From: Fragum whitleyi
Lineage: Eukaryota > Mollusca > Bivalvia > Cardiida > Cardiidae
Assembly (NCBI GenBank): GCA_948146395.1
Contig: OX411543.1
Span: 59,635,689 to 59,699,688, forward strand
DNA: 64,000 nucleotides
Direction: 5' to 3'
Numbering within the stretch: position 1 is the first letter of the stretch; each line of letters begins with the position of its first letter. Shown here piece after piece: positions 44,489 to 53,020 of the stretch. The notes under the pieces are model-generated. The model was not told the origin of the DNA, did no database searches, and was given only the letters and a program-made list of their open reading frames with translations. The translations under genes were made by a program, and so were the position numbers.

Positions 44489-45676
44489 CTCCCTCGGAAG
44501 ACAGCTCTAATTCGACTTGTCGATTCTTGGCTAAATGATATCGATCAAGGTAAACTGATTGGAACTGTATTCCTTGATTTTAGAAAGGCGTTTGATCTTG
44601 TAGATCACGATATTCTTCTTTTAAAGCTTAAGCTCCACCATTTTACTCATAACACTTGTAACTTATTTCGATCTTATTTAAGTGAAAGACAACAAGCAGT
44701 AAAAAATGGAAACGTTTTGTCTGTTATGAAACCAGTTATTTCTGGAGTGCCTCAAGGATCTATACTTGGGCCGATTTTATTTTTAATCTATGTTAACGAT
44801 CTACCTCTTGGTTTGTCCTCAAACCTTGATATGTATGCTGATGATGCAACTCTACATAAGACTAACTCTTCAGTAGATTTAATTAATAAAAGTTTGAAAC
44901 ATGATCTTATTCAGATTGAAGAGTGGTGTAAGTTTAACAATATGATTTTGAATCCAACTAAAACGAAATGCATGCTAATAGGTTCCCAACAAAGGCTACG
45001 GCAATCACCTATTTTAAAATTACAAGTACACCATGAAGAGATAGAGAATGTAACGTCTCAAAAACTATTAGGGCTGCATATTGACAGCAAATTATGCTGG
45101 AATATTCACATTGAAAAATTATGTTCAAAATTATCATCACAGATTTACCTTCTTAAAAGAATTAACGGCTTCCTTACTGATGATATGAAACAAATGTTTT
45201 ATAATGCTTACATTACACCTTATTTAGATTATGGTTGCATCATTTGGAGTCAATGCAAATCATCTTTAACTCAGCGGATCAGTAAAATCCAAAAAAGGGC
45301 CGCAAGAATAATTTTGTGTAAACCGAAAAGATCTAGTACTGCAGATAATTTTATTGCATTAAATTGGCTGTCTTTTAAAAACCGATGTAAATATTTCACA
45401 ATTCTCATGGTATATAAAACTATACATGGTCTAGTTCCATCGTATATGTCGGGTTTCGTAAAAGTGAGCAATAATTCATTCTATGAATTGAGATCAAGTT
45501 TTAACAATCAAATATCTCACAACTGCACTCCTAGGACAGATTATTTGAAAAAATCATTCGCCTTTACTGGCATGGAATGCTGGAATGACGTTCCATTACA
45601 CATCAGAAACATCAATAATCTATCAAATTTCAAGAGTACTTTGAAGAAGCATTTGATGTCAAATAATAAGGTATGA
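44489..45676 (+). pseudogene. Reverse transcriptase, C-terminal 395 residues of a LINE ORF2
   Basis: The frame is open from just after a TAA at 44486 to TGA at 45674-45676; the first internal ATG is at 44717. It would encode the RNA-directed DNA polymerase that copies LINE RNA at the target site. Residues about 30-40 read DFRKAFDLVDH (RT motif A region), 85-95 SGVPQGSILGP, and 116-119 YADD, the catalytic aspartates. Later come KTKCMLIG, KLLGLHID and the C-terminal LDYGCIIWSQ and KIQKRAARII blocks. Upstream fingers and the endonuclease are missing, so the copy is dead although its frame is clean, which suggests a fairly young insertion. Confidence 0.9.
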
Positions 45677-45837
45677 TAAAGAAATATTTAACTCAATATA
45701 ATTCACTATCTAGATGGTATAATCAAACTGTTTTCAATCAAATTATATAACACATGTTGCTGCGTATGCCTTGGCATATCTCTAGTTCGATTTTCGATCT
45801 ATAATTGTGATTGATTTTTGTAAAACATTTTCAAGTG

Positions 45838-45917
45838 TGTATGGGTATGTGTATGTATGTATATATATACGTGTGTGTGTGTGGGTGTGTGTGTATGCAT
45901 ATATGTGTTTGCACGTA

Positions 45918-45968
<51 letters not shown>
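45838..45968. repeat. Compound (TG)n/(TA)n microsatellite in the LINE 3' UTR
   Basis: GTGTGTATGGGTATGTGTATG leads to GTGTGTGTGTGGGTGTGTGTG and then about 27 TA repeats to 45968. Several frames of 62-85 codons across it are artefacts. Confidence 0.95.
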
Positions 45969-45971
<3 letters not shown>

Positions 45972-46153
45972 CATATGTATGTGCATTGTATATGTATAAA
46001 TGCAAATCAAATGTATTTTCATTTCATTTTCAATTCCTATTGTTTGCTTGATTTTGTTTTATAGAGGGCCTCATTGGAAATAAGTTTTCATCCATTTATC
46101 TGTTTGATCAATGTATGTTGTAAGCTTAATGTGCTACCTTCTCTAAATAAAGA

Positions 46154-46186
<33 letters not shown>

Positions 46187-46210
46187 GATCACAAGGCACT
46201 TACCCTAGTA

Positions 46211-46631
46211 CAGTTAACAACGTCGAGAAATTAAAAGGTGAATGCTTTTGGAATATTTTTTGAACAAAATTGAATAAGTGCGACGAGTGAGTGAAATTAA
46301 AGAGCGGTAATCCAATATCGCAAATTTTGTTCAGGATGAACAAAATTAGCGATATTTATTACCTCCCTCTAATAAGAGATGCATCTGAGTTAAATAAATA
46401 GCTTCCCTTTTTTCAAGACCCAAACAGAAGCTTACAATTTATGTTAGTGAATTCGCCATTTTTTTCTAGCTATATTTTTATTAGTGTGATTGTTTATCTT
46501 ATCTTTCCTGTCATTTGGGAGCGTTTTTGAATGGTTAAAGTGAGTATTTGGAATGAATAAATGGAGAGCTGAGAGAGCGATTTAGAATGGTTGTGATTGA
46601 TATTAATGTCGATTTTGTGATGTTTTAACTG
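46211..46631 (-). mobile_element. P436-A copy, minus orientation
   Basis: TA then CAGTTAACAACGTCGAG at the left and TGTGATGTTTTAACTG at the right (flank TT instead of TA). The hairpin at about 46304-46366 has arms CGGTAATCCAATATCGCAAATTTTGTTC and GAACAAAATTAGCGATATTTATTACCTCC. It begins 24 bp after the LINE tail. Confidence 0.9.
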
Positions 46632-47256
46632 TTAGTACGTGCAATATAACAATGGTCAAACTTTTCCGCCTGGAAGTACTAGATCTACCGACCCTGGTCA
46701 GGCATTCTAATCAAACTTTATCTATGAAACTGCTTTTCAATGGGGAACGTTCGGCGATTCTACGGAAAAGACCTTGGGATAATAAGGGTGTAGTCATGAA
46801 AACGCGTCATTTCGCAGGTGGCTGTACAGGTCGCCACAAGCACCAACGACCCCGCTAAGGATGGCGTTGCAAAGACAAAGTCAACAAAGAATTTAAATGG
46901 GCGTATTAAAATTTGATAACAAAACTCAGTTTGTCATCATACTTTAATATGCATAAAAGTTCTAAAAGGAAGATCGGAATGCATTGACGAAATGTGTTTA
47001 TCTTCAGGCGTATTGACCGAAGAACCATTAGAAGCAGAATAACCTAAAATGAACCAAAATTACTACATTCTCTGAAATACTTTTCAGTATACGGAAATAT
47101 CAAAGTGATGTTCCGAAAGACTGCTTTTCGATACGGTTTTGATTCTGCCCAGCGTTCAAGATGAAAACGTACGTGAACGATTTTGGAAGTGAATTTTTTG
47201 CATTGACGTGCTAAGCGAGGTACCTTTTTCAAACGTTTATAAATGTCCAAGCACAC
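46632..47256. other. No supported gene
   Basis: Frames of 68 codons (46652-46858, plus) and 70 codons (47044-47256, minus) have more mixed codon use than most but no recognised domain or splice signal. Confidence 0.35.
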
Positions 47257-47269
47257 CAGGCAGTTTGAT

Positions 47270-47558
47270 TAGCTCAGTTGGTAGAGCACCGCACTTCAAA
47301 ACAATTGAAGTTCGACATCGTGGATTCAAACCCGGGCCGGCACACTAACAAACTAATTGTCTTTCTGATGAGACCTTAAATCGAGGCCCCGTGAGACGGT
47401 GCTTTACACCGAGCACGTTTAAGAACCATGGCGGTTCTTAGCAGTTGTTTCGTCAAGTATCCTTGCACTATCCCCCGTAACAACTAATCGTCTTCTGGGG
47501 GCGTCGCTCATAAGGGCATATGCTAAGGTAGGACGATAAATAAACGGAAATACACACA
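47270..47558 (+). mobile_element. tRNA-derived SINE (family b), with 13 bp target duplication
   Basis: CAGGCAGTTTGAT occurs at 47257-47269 and 47559-47571. The head overlaps the duplication: GATTAGCTCAGTTGGTAGAGC is an excellent A box, and GGATTCAAACCCGGGCCGGC a slightly mutated B box. The body GAGACGGTGCTTTACACCGAG, AACCATGGCGGTTCTTAGCAG, ATCCTTGCACTATCCCCCG and TCTTCTGGGGGCGTCGCTCAT matches 58741-59025. The tail is AATAAACGGAAATACACACA. The promoter comes from a tRNA gene; replication would need a LINE. Confidence 0.92.
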
Positions 47559-47571
47559 CAGGCAGTTTGAT

Positions 47572-47876
47572 CAGAATCGTGACTTTATGCACCACGTAGA
47601 TTGTCCCTTTTGGATTGACGGATCAAAAATTTGTAATTGATCCATAAATCGGAATGCATGCCAGATCCAATGGCTTCTTTTCAAAATAAATATTTAGATT
47701 CATTTCACGTAAACATTTTAAATGAAAATATTTTACGGGGGGAAATAACATTTACCCTGATTTCATATGGAACCTTATGGTTGCATCTACTTTGTCTTTT
47801 ATACCGTGTGCGTATATTTTAAGCTTAATACTTCCATGAAATTAAAATGTCCGTCTTCACTTCTGAATATCTACTT
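47572..47876. other. No supported gene
   Basis: A 61-codon frame at 47637-47822 is featureless. Confidence 0.4.
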
Positions 47877-48064
47877 TTTAACAACAATGTGAAATTGACA
47901 AGGTGAATGATTTTGGAATGATTAAGGAATGAAATTGAATGAGTGTGTGGAGCGAGTTTTGAGTGAATTTAATGGGAGGCAATCCAATATCGCAAATTTT
48001 GTTCAGGATGAACCTTTAATAAAATGTACATACAAGTTCTATAGATAGCTTCCTATTTCTTAAT
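47877..48064 (-). mobile_element. P436-A left part, minus orientation, hairpin arm excised
   Basis: TTAACAACAATGTGAAATTGACAAGGTGAATG, GGGAGGCAATCCAATATCGC, then the tip GTTCAGGATGAAC joins directly to CTTTAATAAAATG. The second hairpin arm is precisely lost. The element stops after CTTCCTATTTCTT. Confidence 0.88.
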
Positions 48065-48494
48065 CAAAGCACTGAAAGTACTGATGGTGAACGAACCTGA
48101 TGGCATTCTAGAGTGATAAATTGAATTCAATTAGAAAAGAGAAATTACGAATGTAAAAAAAAAGTGGGAAGAATTGTCTCGACAAAATTTCCGTTATTCG
48201 GAAATTTCACTGCAAATTCAAAGAAAGGGAAAGAGAGGAAAAATCCTGTTAGAAAAAAATATTTGTTAGAATATGAGATGTTACTCTGTGAAAATTTCTT
48301 TTACACACTTGAAATAGGTACATTTATTAATTAAACATAAATTGAGAAAACGATTTAATCCTATCTAAAACTGTCTTTAACCTATATCCAATGGTGTTTG
48401 TTTTTATAAAAGTAGTTGTTATCATGTTTAAGCTTATTTCAAGTAAATTTGTTGTATTTGTTTTAACTTTTTAACTATCTTTGTTTCTTCTCAG
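48065..48494. other. Repeat-free stretch; candidate intron end
   Basis: No transposon recognised. It ends in the pyrimidine-rich TTTGTTTCTTCTCAG. Confidence 0.3.
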
Positions 48495-48538
48495 AGGATG
48501 AAAAGGTCTTTGAGTACCAACCAAAGAAACACCTATGA
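48495..48538 (+). CDS. Putative terminal coding exon
   Basis: A strong acceptor (AACTATCTTTGTTTCTTCTCAG) precedes a frame that, entered in phase 1, reads DEKVFEYQPKKHL then TGA. Joined to a donor ending in G, the first two bases complete a Glu codon. This matches the phase of the signal-peptide exon at 36435-36528 about 12 kb upstream. The peptide is hydrophilic and lysine-rich, plausible as the C-terminus of a small secreted protein. About 900 bp without recognised repeats follow, as expected of a 3' untranslated region. Only 14 codons are involved, so chance remains a serious alternative. The other two frames either stop at once or continue as RMKRSLSTNQRNTYEYQ. Confidence 0.33.
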
Positions 48539-49477
48539 ATATCAGTCAGTCCTGAACTGTACTCATTGTTTAAAGTTATGATTTGTTAGCTTATTAATAG
48601 TATTTTGAACCATAACCTGAGAGAATAGTTTTTATCATATTTGAAGCCATAACCACTTCCGTGGTTGACACTTATGTCATTATTCAATTTTATAACACTG
48701 CAGGATGAGATATATTTAGGTATATGTTAAAGGAGGTCTAGTGCCCTATTAGTATAATTCATAGATAATTTCTGTTTAAGGTTTAGAAATTAAAGTATAA
48801 CTTTTTATATCAAACAATTGCTCCATAGTAAATTGCATACTAAAAGTCTTTATAAATATTATTTTTGTAACGTAATTTCTACATCAAAAGCGAATAAGAA
48901 TCTTATTTAAGAAGTTTATTTTTTAAAGGGAGGTAATAATTGCATGACTGTGTCTATGACAATGTTTAAGTATAATACAATGTTTTTTTCCTTACGACTT
49001 GCTTTCCAAAAAGAATTGAGAATCCTTACAATGGTCGGTTTATTTTTTGCACGAGAACCTATTGTTTACCTTCAAGAGTTTGGATGCTTGTAAAATCACT
49101 CACTATCGATATCTTATTACAGTATTGCGGCTGATATTAGACTTTCTGCTCGGAGCTAGTTTTTGCTTAAACTGTAGTTAACCAATTCTAAACGTATTTT
49201 GGGAAGGATGGAGCCAGTTTTTATTCATCGATTAATATTTTCATGATTTCTGTAAAAAACGCAATAACTTTTCCAGAATAATTTAACAACTAAACCCGCC
49301 TGTCGAATTGTAAACAAGTGCATGACGGATCTGGTCCCCCCTTGACCACGGCAATATCTACTCGTCAATTGGAGTGGTATCTAGGGTTGAATATTTAGCT
49401 ATCATTTATTTAATTTTCAAATAGAATTTTGAATTGATATGGTTTTACAGATTGAAACTAGAAAGCCATGAATGGCT
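48539..49477. other. Repeat-free AT-rich stretch, possible 3' untranslated region
   Basis: No transposon recognised. GGGAGGTAATAATTGC at 48928 resembles a lone P436 hairpin arm. An AATAAA lies at 49515-49520, just inside the following repeat. Confidence 0.3.
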
Positions 49478-50353
49478 TGAGTCGCTCCACAGGCATGAAA
49501 TTCTTGTAAAAGCAAATAAATGTTTTGACTAGATTTCTAGATATTTGGGGTTCTACTGATGTTGAAAATGATTCCATCAGTTACGTTCTGAGAAAATGAT
49601 TTTCACAGTTTCCACTATTTAACATATTGAGGAATGACCTCCGCCCATAAAATGCATATTTTTCATCCAATCAAAATAATTTTGGTACACTGATAAAGGG
49701 TCACTCAAGGATAATACCAGTGAAATTTGGTTGATATTCAAAAATTAGATTCTGAGAAAATGATTTTCAAAGTTTCCACTATTTAATATATAGAGAAATG
49801 ACCTCTGGCTATAAAATGCATATTTTTCATCCGATCACAATGATTTTTTGTAGACGGATGTAGAGTCACTCAAGGATCATTCCAGTGAAATTTGGTTGAT
49901 ATCCATCAATTACATTCTGAGAAAATGATTTTCAAAGTTTCCACTATATAACATATAGAGAAATGACCTCCGCCTATAAAATGCATATTTTCCATCCGAT
50001 CACAATGATTTTTTGTAGACTGATAAAGGGACACCCAAGGATTATTCATGTAAAACTTAATTGATATCCATCAATTAGAATCTGAGAAAACTCACTTATT
50101 ACCATATTTGGAAATTAGCCACGCCCATTAAATCCATGTTTTTCATTGGATCAAAATATTTTGAACAACTTTGAAAGCGGGTCACCCAAGGATCATTCCT
50201 GTGAAGTTTGGTTGAAATCCATCCAGTAGTTTCTGAGGAGAAGATTTTTAAAGAAAAGTTTACGACCGGACAGACGCACGCACGGACGGACGGACGCACG
50301 ACGGACACAACGCCATGACAATAGCCCCAGTGGCTTTCAGCCAGTGGAGCTAA
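49478..50353 (-). repeat. Tandem array of 164 bp units ending in a GGACGGACGCACG / CCAGTGGAGCT module
   Basis: The phrase TTCTGAGAAAATGATTTTCA, ACAGTTTCCACTAT, GAAATGACCTCCGCC, ATAAAATGCATATTTTTC, AAAGGGTCACTCAAGGAT recurs with starts near 49587, 49751, 49915 and 50080. The last part (50100-50353) is the reverse of the module at 8013-8248, ending ACGGACGGACGGACGC and CAGTGGAGCTAAAAATG. A 137-codon minus-strand frame at 50099-50512 lies across it and is incidental. Confidence 0.88.
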
Positions 50354-51178
50354 AAATGCAAAGTAGAATGGCCCCAATGAAATATCTTCCGTGCCTGTCG
50401 CATTTGGTATTCGGCAATATTCGCTTCTGAGACAGACGAATACGAAACGTTTTCGCTGGGAATGAGTTAACCGAATATTCGAGTGCATCCTTACAAGCCC
50501 TACTTCAGCCAACGCAATTTTACAGAAAAATCTTAATAGCGACGTTCATCCCTATTCAAATAAAAGGTACAAGAAAGGTTGTACATTTAAAACACATGTC
50601 GAATCATTCTTAAACCCCGTCTCGAGACTGACTGTCGCTAGTTGAAAAGTTATGTAAAACCGCGTTACCGTTTCTAATGACACAAGGTGTCTTGATGTGT
50701 CATTCGTCTCAACTCGGCCGATTCCTCTAACCTACATTTAAATCGGAGCCGTCGGAGATCGCCCGAGTATTGCCGAATGTAAGTTCAAGAGGACATGACC
50801 TAAATAAACACGTATTTCCGGCTAATTACTACAACTTGCACCAGCGAAGGCTTGGGTCAAAAACATAGTATCTGTCTCTACGGTGTCTAGACACAAACTT
50901 TGTTTTTGCTTTAAACTGTCGACAAGCTTACGCCGATCAAAAATTCCCTTGATAAACATTGCAAGATCATTTTGTATTTTTCAAGGCGAATTTTCATTAT
51001 TTTCACTTGATAAAGATTACTAGTTTCACGCCATAAAAGAAAAAAAGAATGATTTTGCGGAGAAAAATATTGAAAGATACCAAATTGAATTTTAAGAGGC
51101 GCTACTTTATTTCAAATGTATTAACATCCAACACGATTTTCCTGACATGGTATATAACACTGGTGAACGACGTTCGTT
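50354..51178. other. No supported gene; small palindrome
   Basis: TGGTGAACGACGTTCGTTCACCA at 51161-51183 is a short palindrome beside the P436 fragment. Nothing else recognised. Confidence 0.4.
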
Positions 51179-51399
51179 CACCAAAAACCTATCAGACGCT
51201 TACAATGTGAATTATGTCAGTGAAATCGCGATTTTTCTCTATACAAGTTTATTTTGAATGACGTCGTTGATTCTATATTTTTCAATGGGTTTGAACGTGT
51301 CTGAATGGTTTGAGTGAGTGTTTGGAATGAATAAATGGAGCGCTGAGTGAGCGATTTAAAATGGTTTTGATTAAGCCGAATGTCAATTTCGCGATGTAA
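51179..51399 (-). mobile_element. P436-A right half, minus orientation
   Basis: CCTATCAGACGCTTACAATG through ATCGCGATTTTTCTC, TGAATGACGTCGTTGATTC, GAGTGAGTGTTTGGAATG, GCGCTGAGTGAGCG to TTTCGCGATGTAACTATG. The hairpin and everything beyond it are absent. An M4 element begins 9 bp further on. Confidence 0.88.
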
Positions 51400-51407
51400 C
51401 TATGTGC

Positions 51408-51667
51408 ATGACCCATCACGCGAAAAGGGGCCATATGGGAACTCCCTAAACTGAAAATTTTGAAAAATGATTAAATCTAGCAGAGGTAAACTAAGAAGTG
51501 GATTTCGGAACTTATTATTGGGGAGCGTAGACCAATTATTCTAGATTCATAAAGTTTGTCATTTGCGAAAAGTTTCGGTGCAGGTCAGTCTGCGCTAATC
51601 GCGCAGTCTGACCAGGATCGACACTTTACGCACTTTCCAGATGGTCCTTTTTCGCGTGACGGGCCAC
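51408..51667 (+). mobile_element. MITE family M4 copy
   Basis: CATGACCCATCACGCGAAAAG at the left and CCTTTTTCGCGTGACGGGCCAC at the right. Interior AAAAGTTTCGGTGCAGGTCAG, CGCGCAGTCTGACCAGGATCG. The inner hairpin CAGTCTGCGCTAATCGCGCAGTCTG is clear. Confidence 0.86.
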
Positions 51668-51774
51668 AAATAAGAAACCGAAAACAGGACATCGCTTATT
51701 GAATTTCGTTCGTATTTCCAGAACTTCTTGCTTTTTTATTTGGGTGCACGTCTTTTGTATCATGATGCTATATG
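51668..51774. other. No feature
   Basis: Short spacer without a recognised feature. Confidence 0.4.
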
Positions 51775-51890
51775 TAGACCTGCAATTTCAAGTGAGTGAT
51801 CAAAGATCAATTTTACATTGAAAATGATAGGAGATAACGGTTTCTCGGACCTCACTCTTTCTTGTGGAACTATAGTATATCGAAGAGAAA
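51775..51890 (+). repeat. Dispersed 110 bp repeat shared with 16405-16515
   Basis: GCAATTTCAAGTGAGTGATC, AGATCAATTTTACATTGAAAATGATAGGAGATAACGG, CCTCACTCTTTCTTGTGGA align with 16405-16515. Confidence 0.7.
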
Positions 51891-52218
51891 GTGGTAAATA
51901 ACAGCAGCGTTCAATCAAACATTCAGACGTGTTGGCATCGGTGAACTTTAATTAACTCTTCACACAATAGACAGCCACTGTTATAACCTGTGTGACTTCA
52001 ATGATTATATAGTAGATAAATATCCACAAGAATCGTTACCTTAAACTTCTAACACATTCTTTTTATCTTTTATAACAATATTTGAACTATCTACCTTGCG
52101 TTACGTATTGCTAAGAGCTAGAGAGCTCCAGCGTCTTGAATCAGCGCCGCGTTCAGGATGTCAAAACGGTGAAACGCAGTAAGTCAATTATACCGCGCAT
52201 TGCACGTGAACTTGATTT
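51891..52218. other. Hairpin-core relic only
   Basis: TTATACCGCGCATTGCACGTGAACTTG at 52189-52215 resembles half of the GCTTTGCACG hairpin family (13822, 17910, 40045). No gene seen. Confidence 0.4.
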
Positions 52219-53020
52219 CCAAATGAAATAGAATGAGAGTGTGCAGCGAGATTTGGATAATTTTCAAGGGAGGTAAAATGTAATCGATCAATTCGTCCAT
52301 TTGACGAAATTATTGATACTGTCTACCCCCTTTAGTGAAATCTACAGTTAGTTACACAGTGAAATTGACATTCACCTCAATCAAAACCATTCTATATCGC
52401 TCATTCAGCGCTCCGCTCATTAATTCAAACCACTGATTCAAACCATTCAAAACGCTCAAACCCCATTGAAAAATGTAGAATCAACAATGCCATTTAAAAT
52501 AGATTTAGATAGAGACAAATCGCGATTTCTCTGACATAATTCAAATCATAAGTGTCTAATAGGTTCTTGACGAAATAGGAAGTTATCTATAGAATTTGTA
52601 TACATTTTTTTTTAAGGGAGGTAATCAATTTCGGTAATTTTGTTGATCCTGAACAAAATTTGCGAAATTGGATTACCTCCCATTAAATTCACTCAAAACT
52701 CGCTCCACACATTCATTCAGTTTCATTGCGAAATCATTCCAAAATCATTCACCTTGTCAATTACACGATGATGTTAACTGTACGTATCTTCCTGATTTTG
52801 TCTCTTCACGGACAAAGCAGATGTTCAGAAATTTACATCAGCCAATAACATCATGTAACTATTAGATTATTTTAGCATTTCAAACGGTTTCGAAGCGTTA
52901 AATGAACGATCTCGGACCGTTTTTTGAGTGAGTTGAGTGAGTGTTCTGAATGAATGATTGGAGCGCATATCGAGTGATTTTGAATGGTTTTGAGTGTCAT
53001 TTTTACGATTTGATTAATTG
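52219..53020 (-). mobile_element. P436-B copy, minus orientation, interrupted by P436-A
   Basis: The left piece (52219-52342) holds GAATGAGAGTGTGCAGCGAG and the hairpin GGGAGGTAAAATGTAATCG, AATTCGTCCATTTGACGAAATT. The right piece (52783-53020) holds CGTATCTTCCTGATTTTGTC, TTCACGGACAAAGCAGA, TGAGTGTTCTGAATGAATG and GATTTGATTAATTG. The extreme left end is missing. The junction AAATCTA/CGTAT is continuous in the B copy at 44247. Confidence 0.85.
52345..52780 (+). mobile_element. P436-A full-length copy nested in P436-B (436 bp)
   Basis: TA then CAGTTAGTTACACAGTG at the left and ACACGATGATGTTAACTG then TA at the right. The hairpin at about 52615-52682 carries a matched base change in both arms relative to other A copies (T at 52630, A at 52666). 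Confidence 0.95.

Larger units (their letters stand above)
44466..46186 (+). mobile_element. 5'-truncated non-LTR retrotransposon (LINE)
   Basis: The element contains the C-terminal part of a reverse transcriptase ORF, a 3' untranslated region of about 0.5 kb, and AATAAAGAATTTATT running into a (TTA)n tail at 46156-46184. The 5' end is missing, the usual result of abortive target-primed reverse transcription. It interrupts or abuts a P436-B fragment on its left. The sequence type (YADD, then a C-terminal domain with LDYGCIIW, KIQKRAARII and WNDVPLHIR) points to the CR1/L2/jockey-like groups; the exact clade cannot be decided. No endonuclease domain remains. Confidence 0.88.

Noticed and set aside
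44289..44510. 73-codon open frame upstream of the reverse transcriptase
   Set aside because: It reads through the junction of a P436-B fragment and the LINE in a different frame from the RT, so it is a chance fusion.
45799..46064. Several overlapping open frames of 62-85 codons
   Set aside because: They come from a TG/TA microsatellite in the LINE 3' UTR, readable on both strands and in several frames.
50099..50512. 137-codon minus-strand open frame
   Set aside because: It lies across a non-coding dispersed repeat module also found at 8013-8248, and has no recognisable domain.
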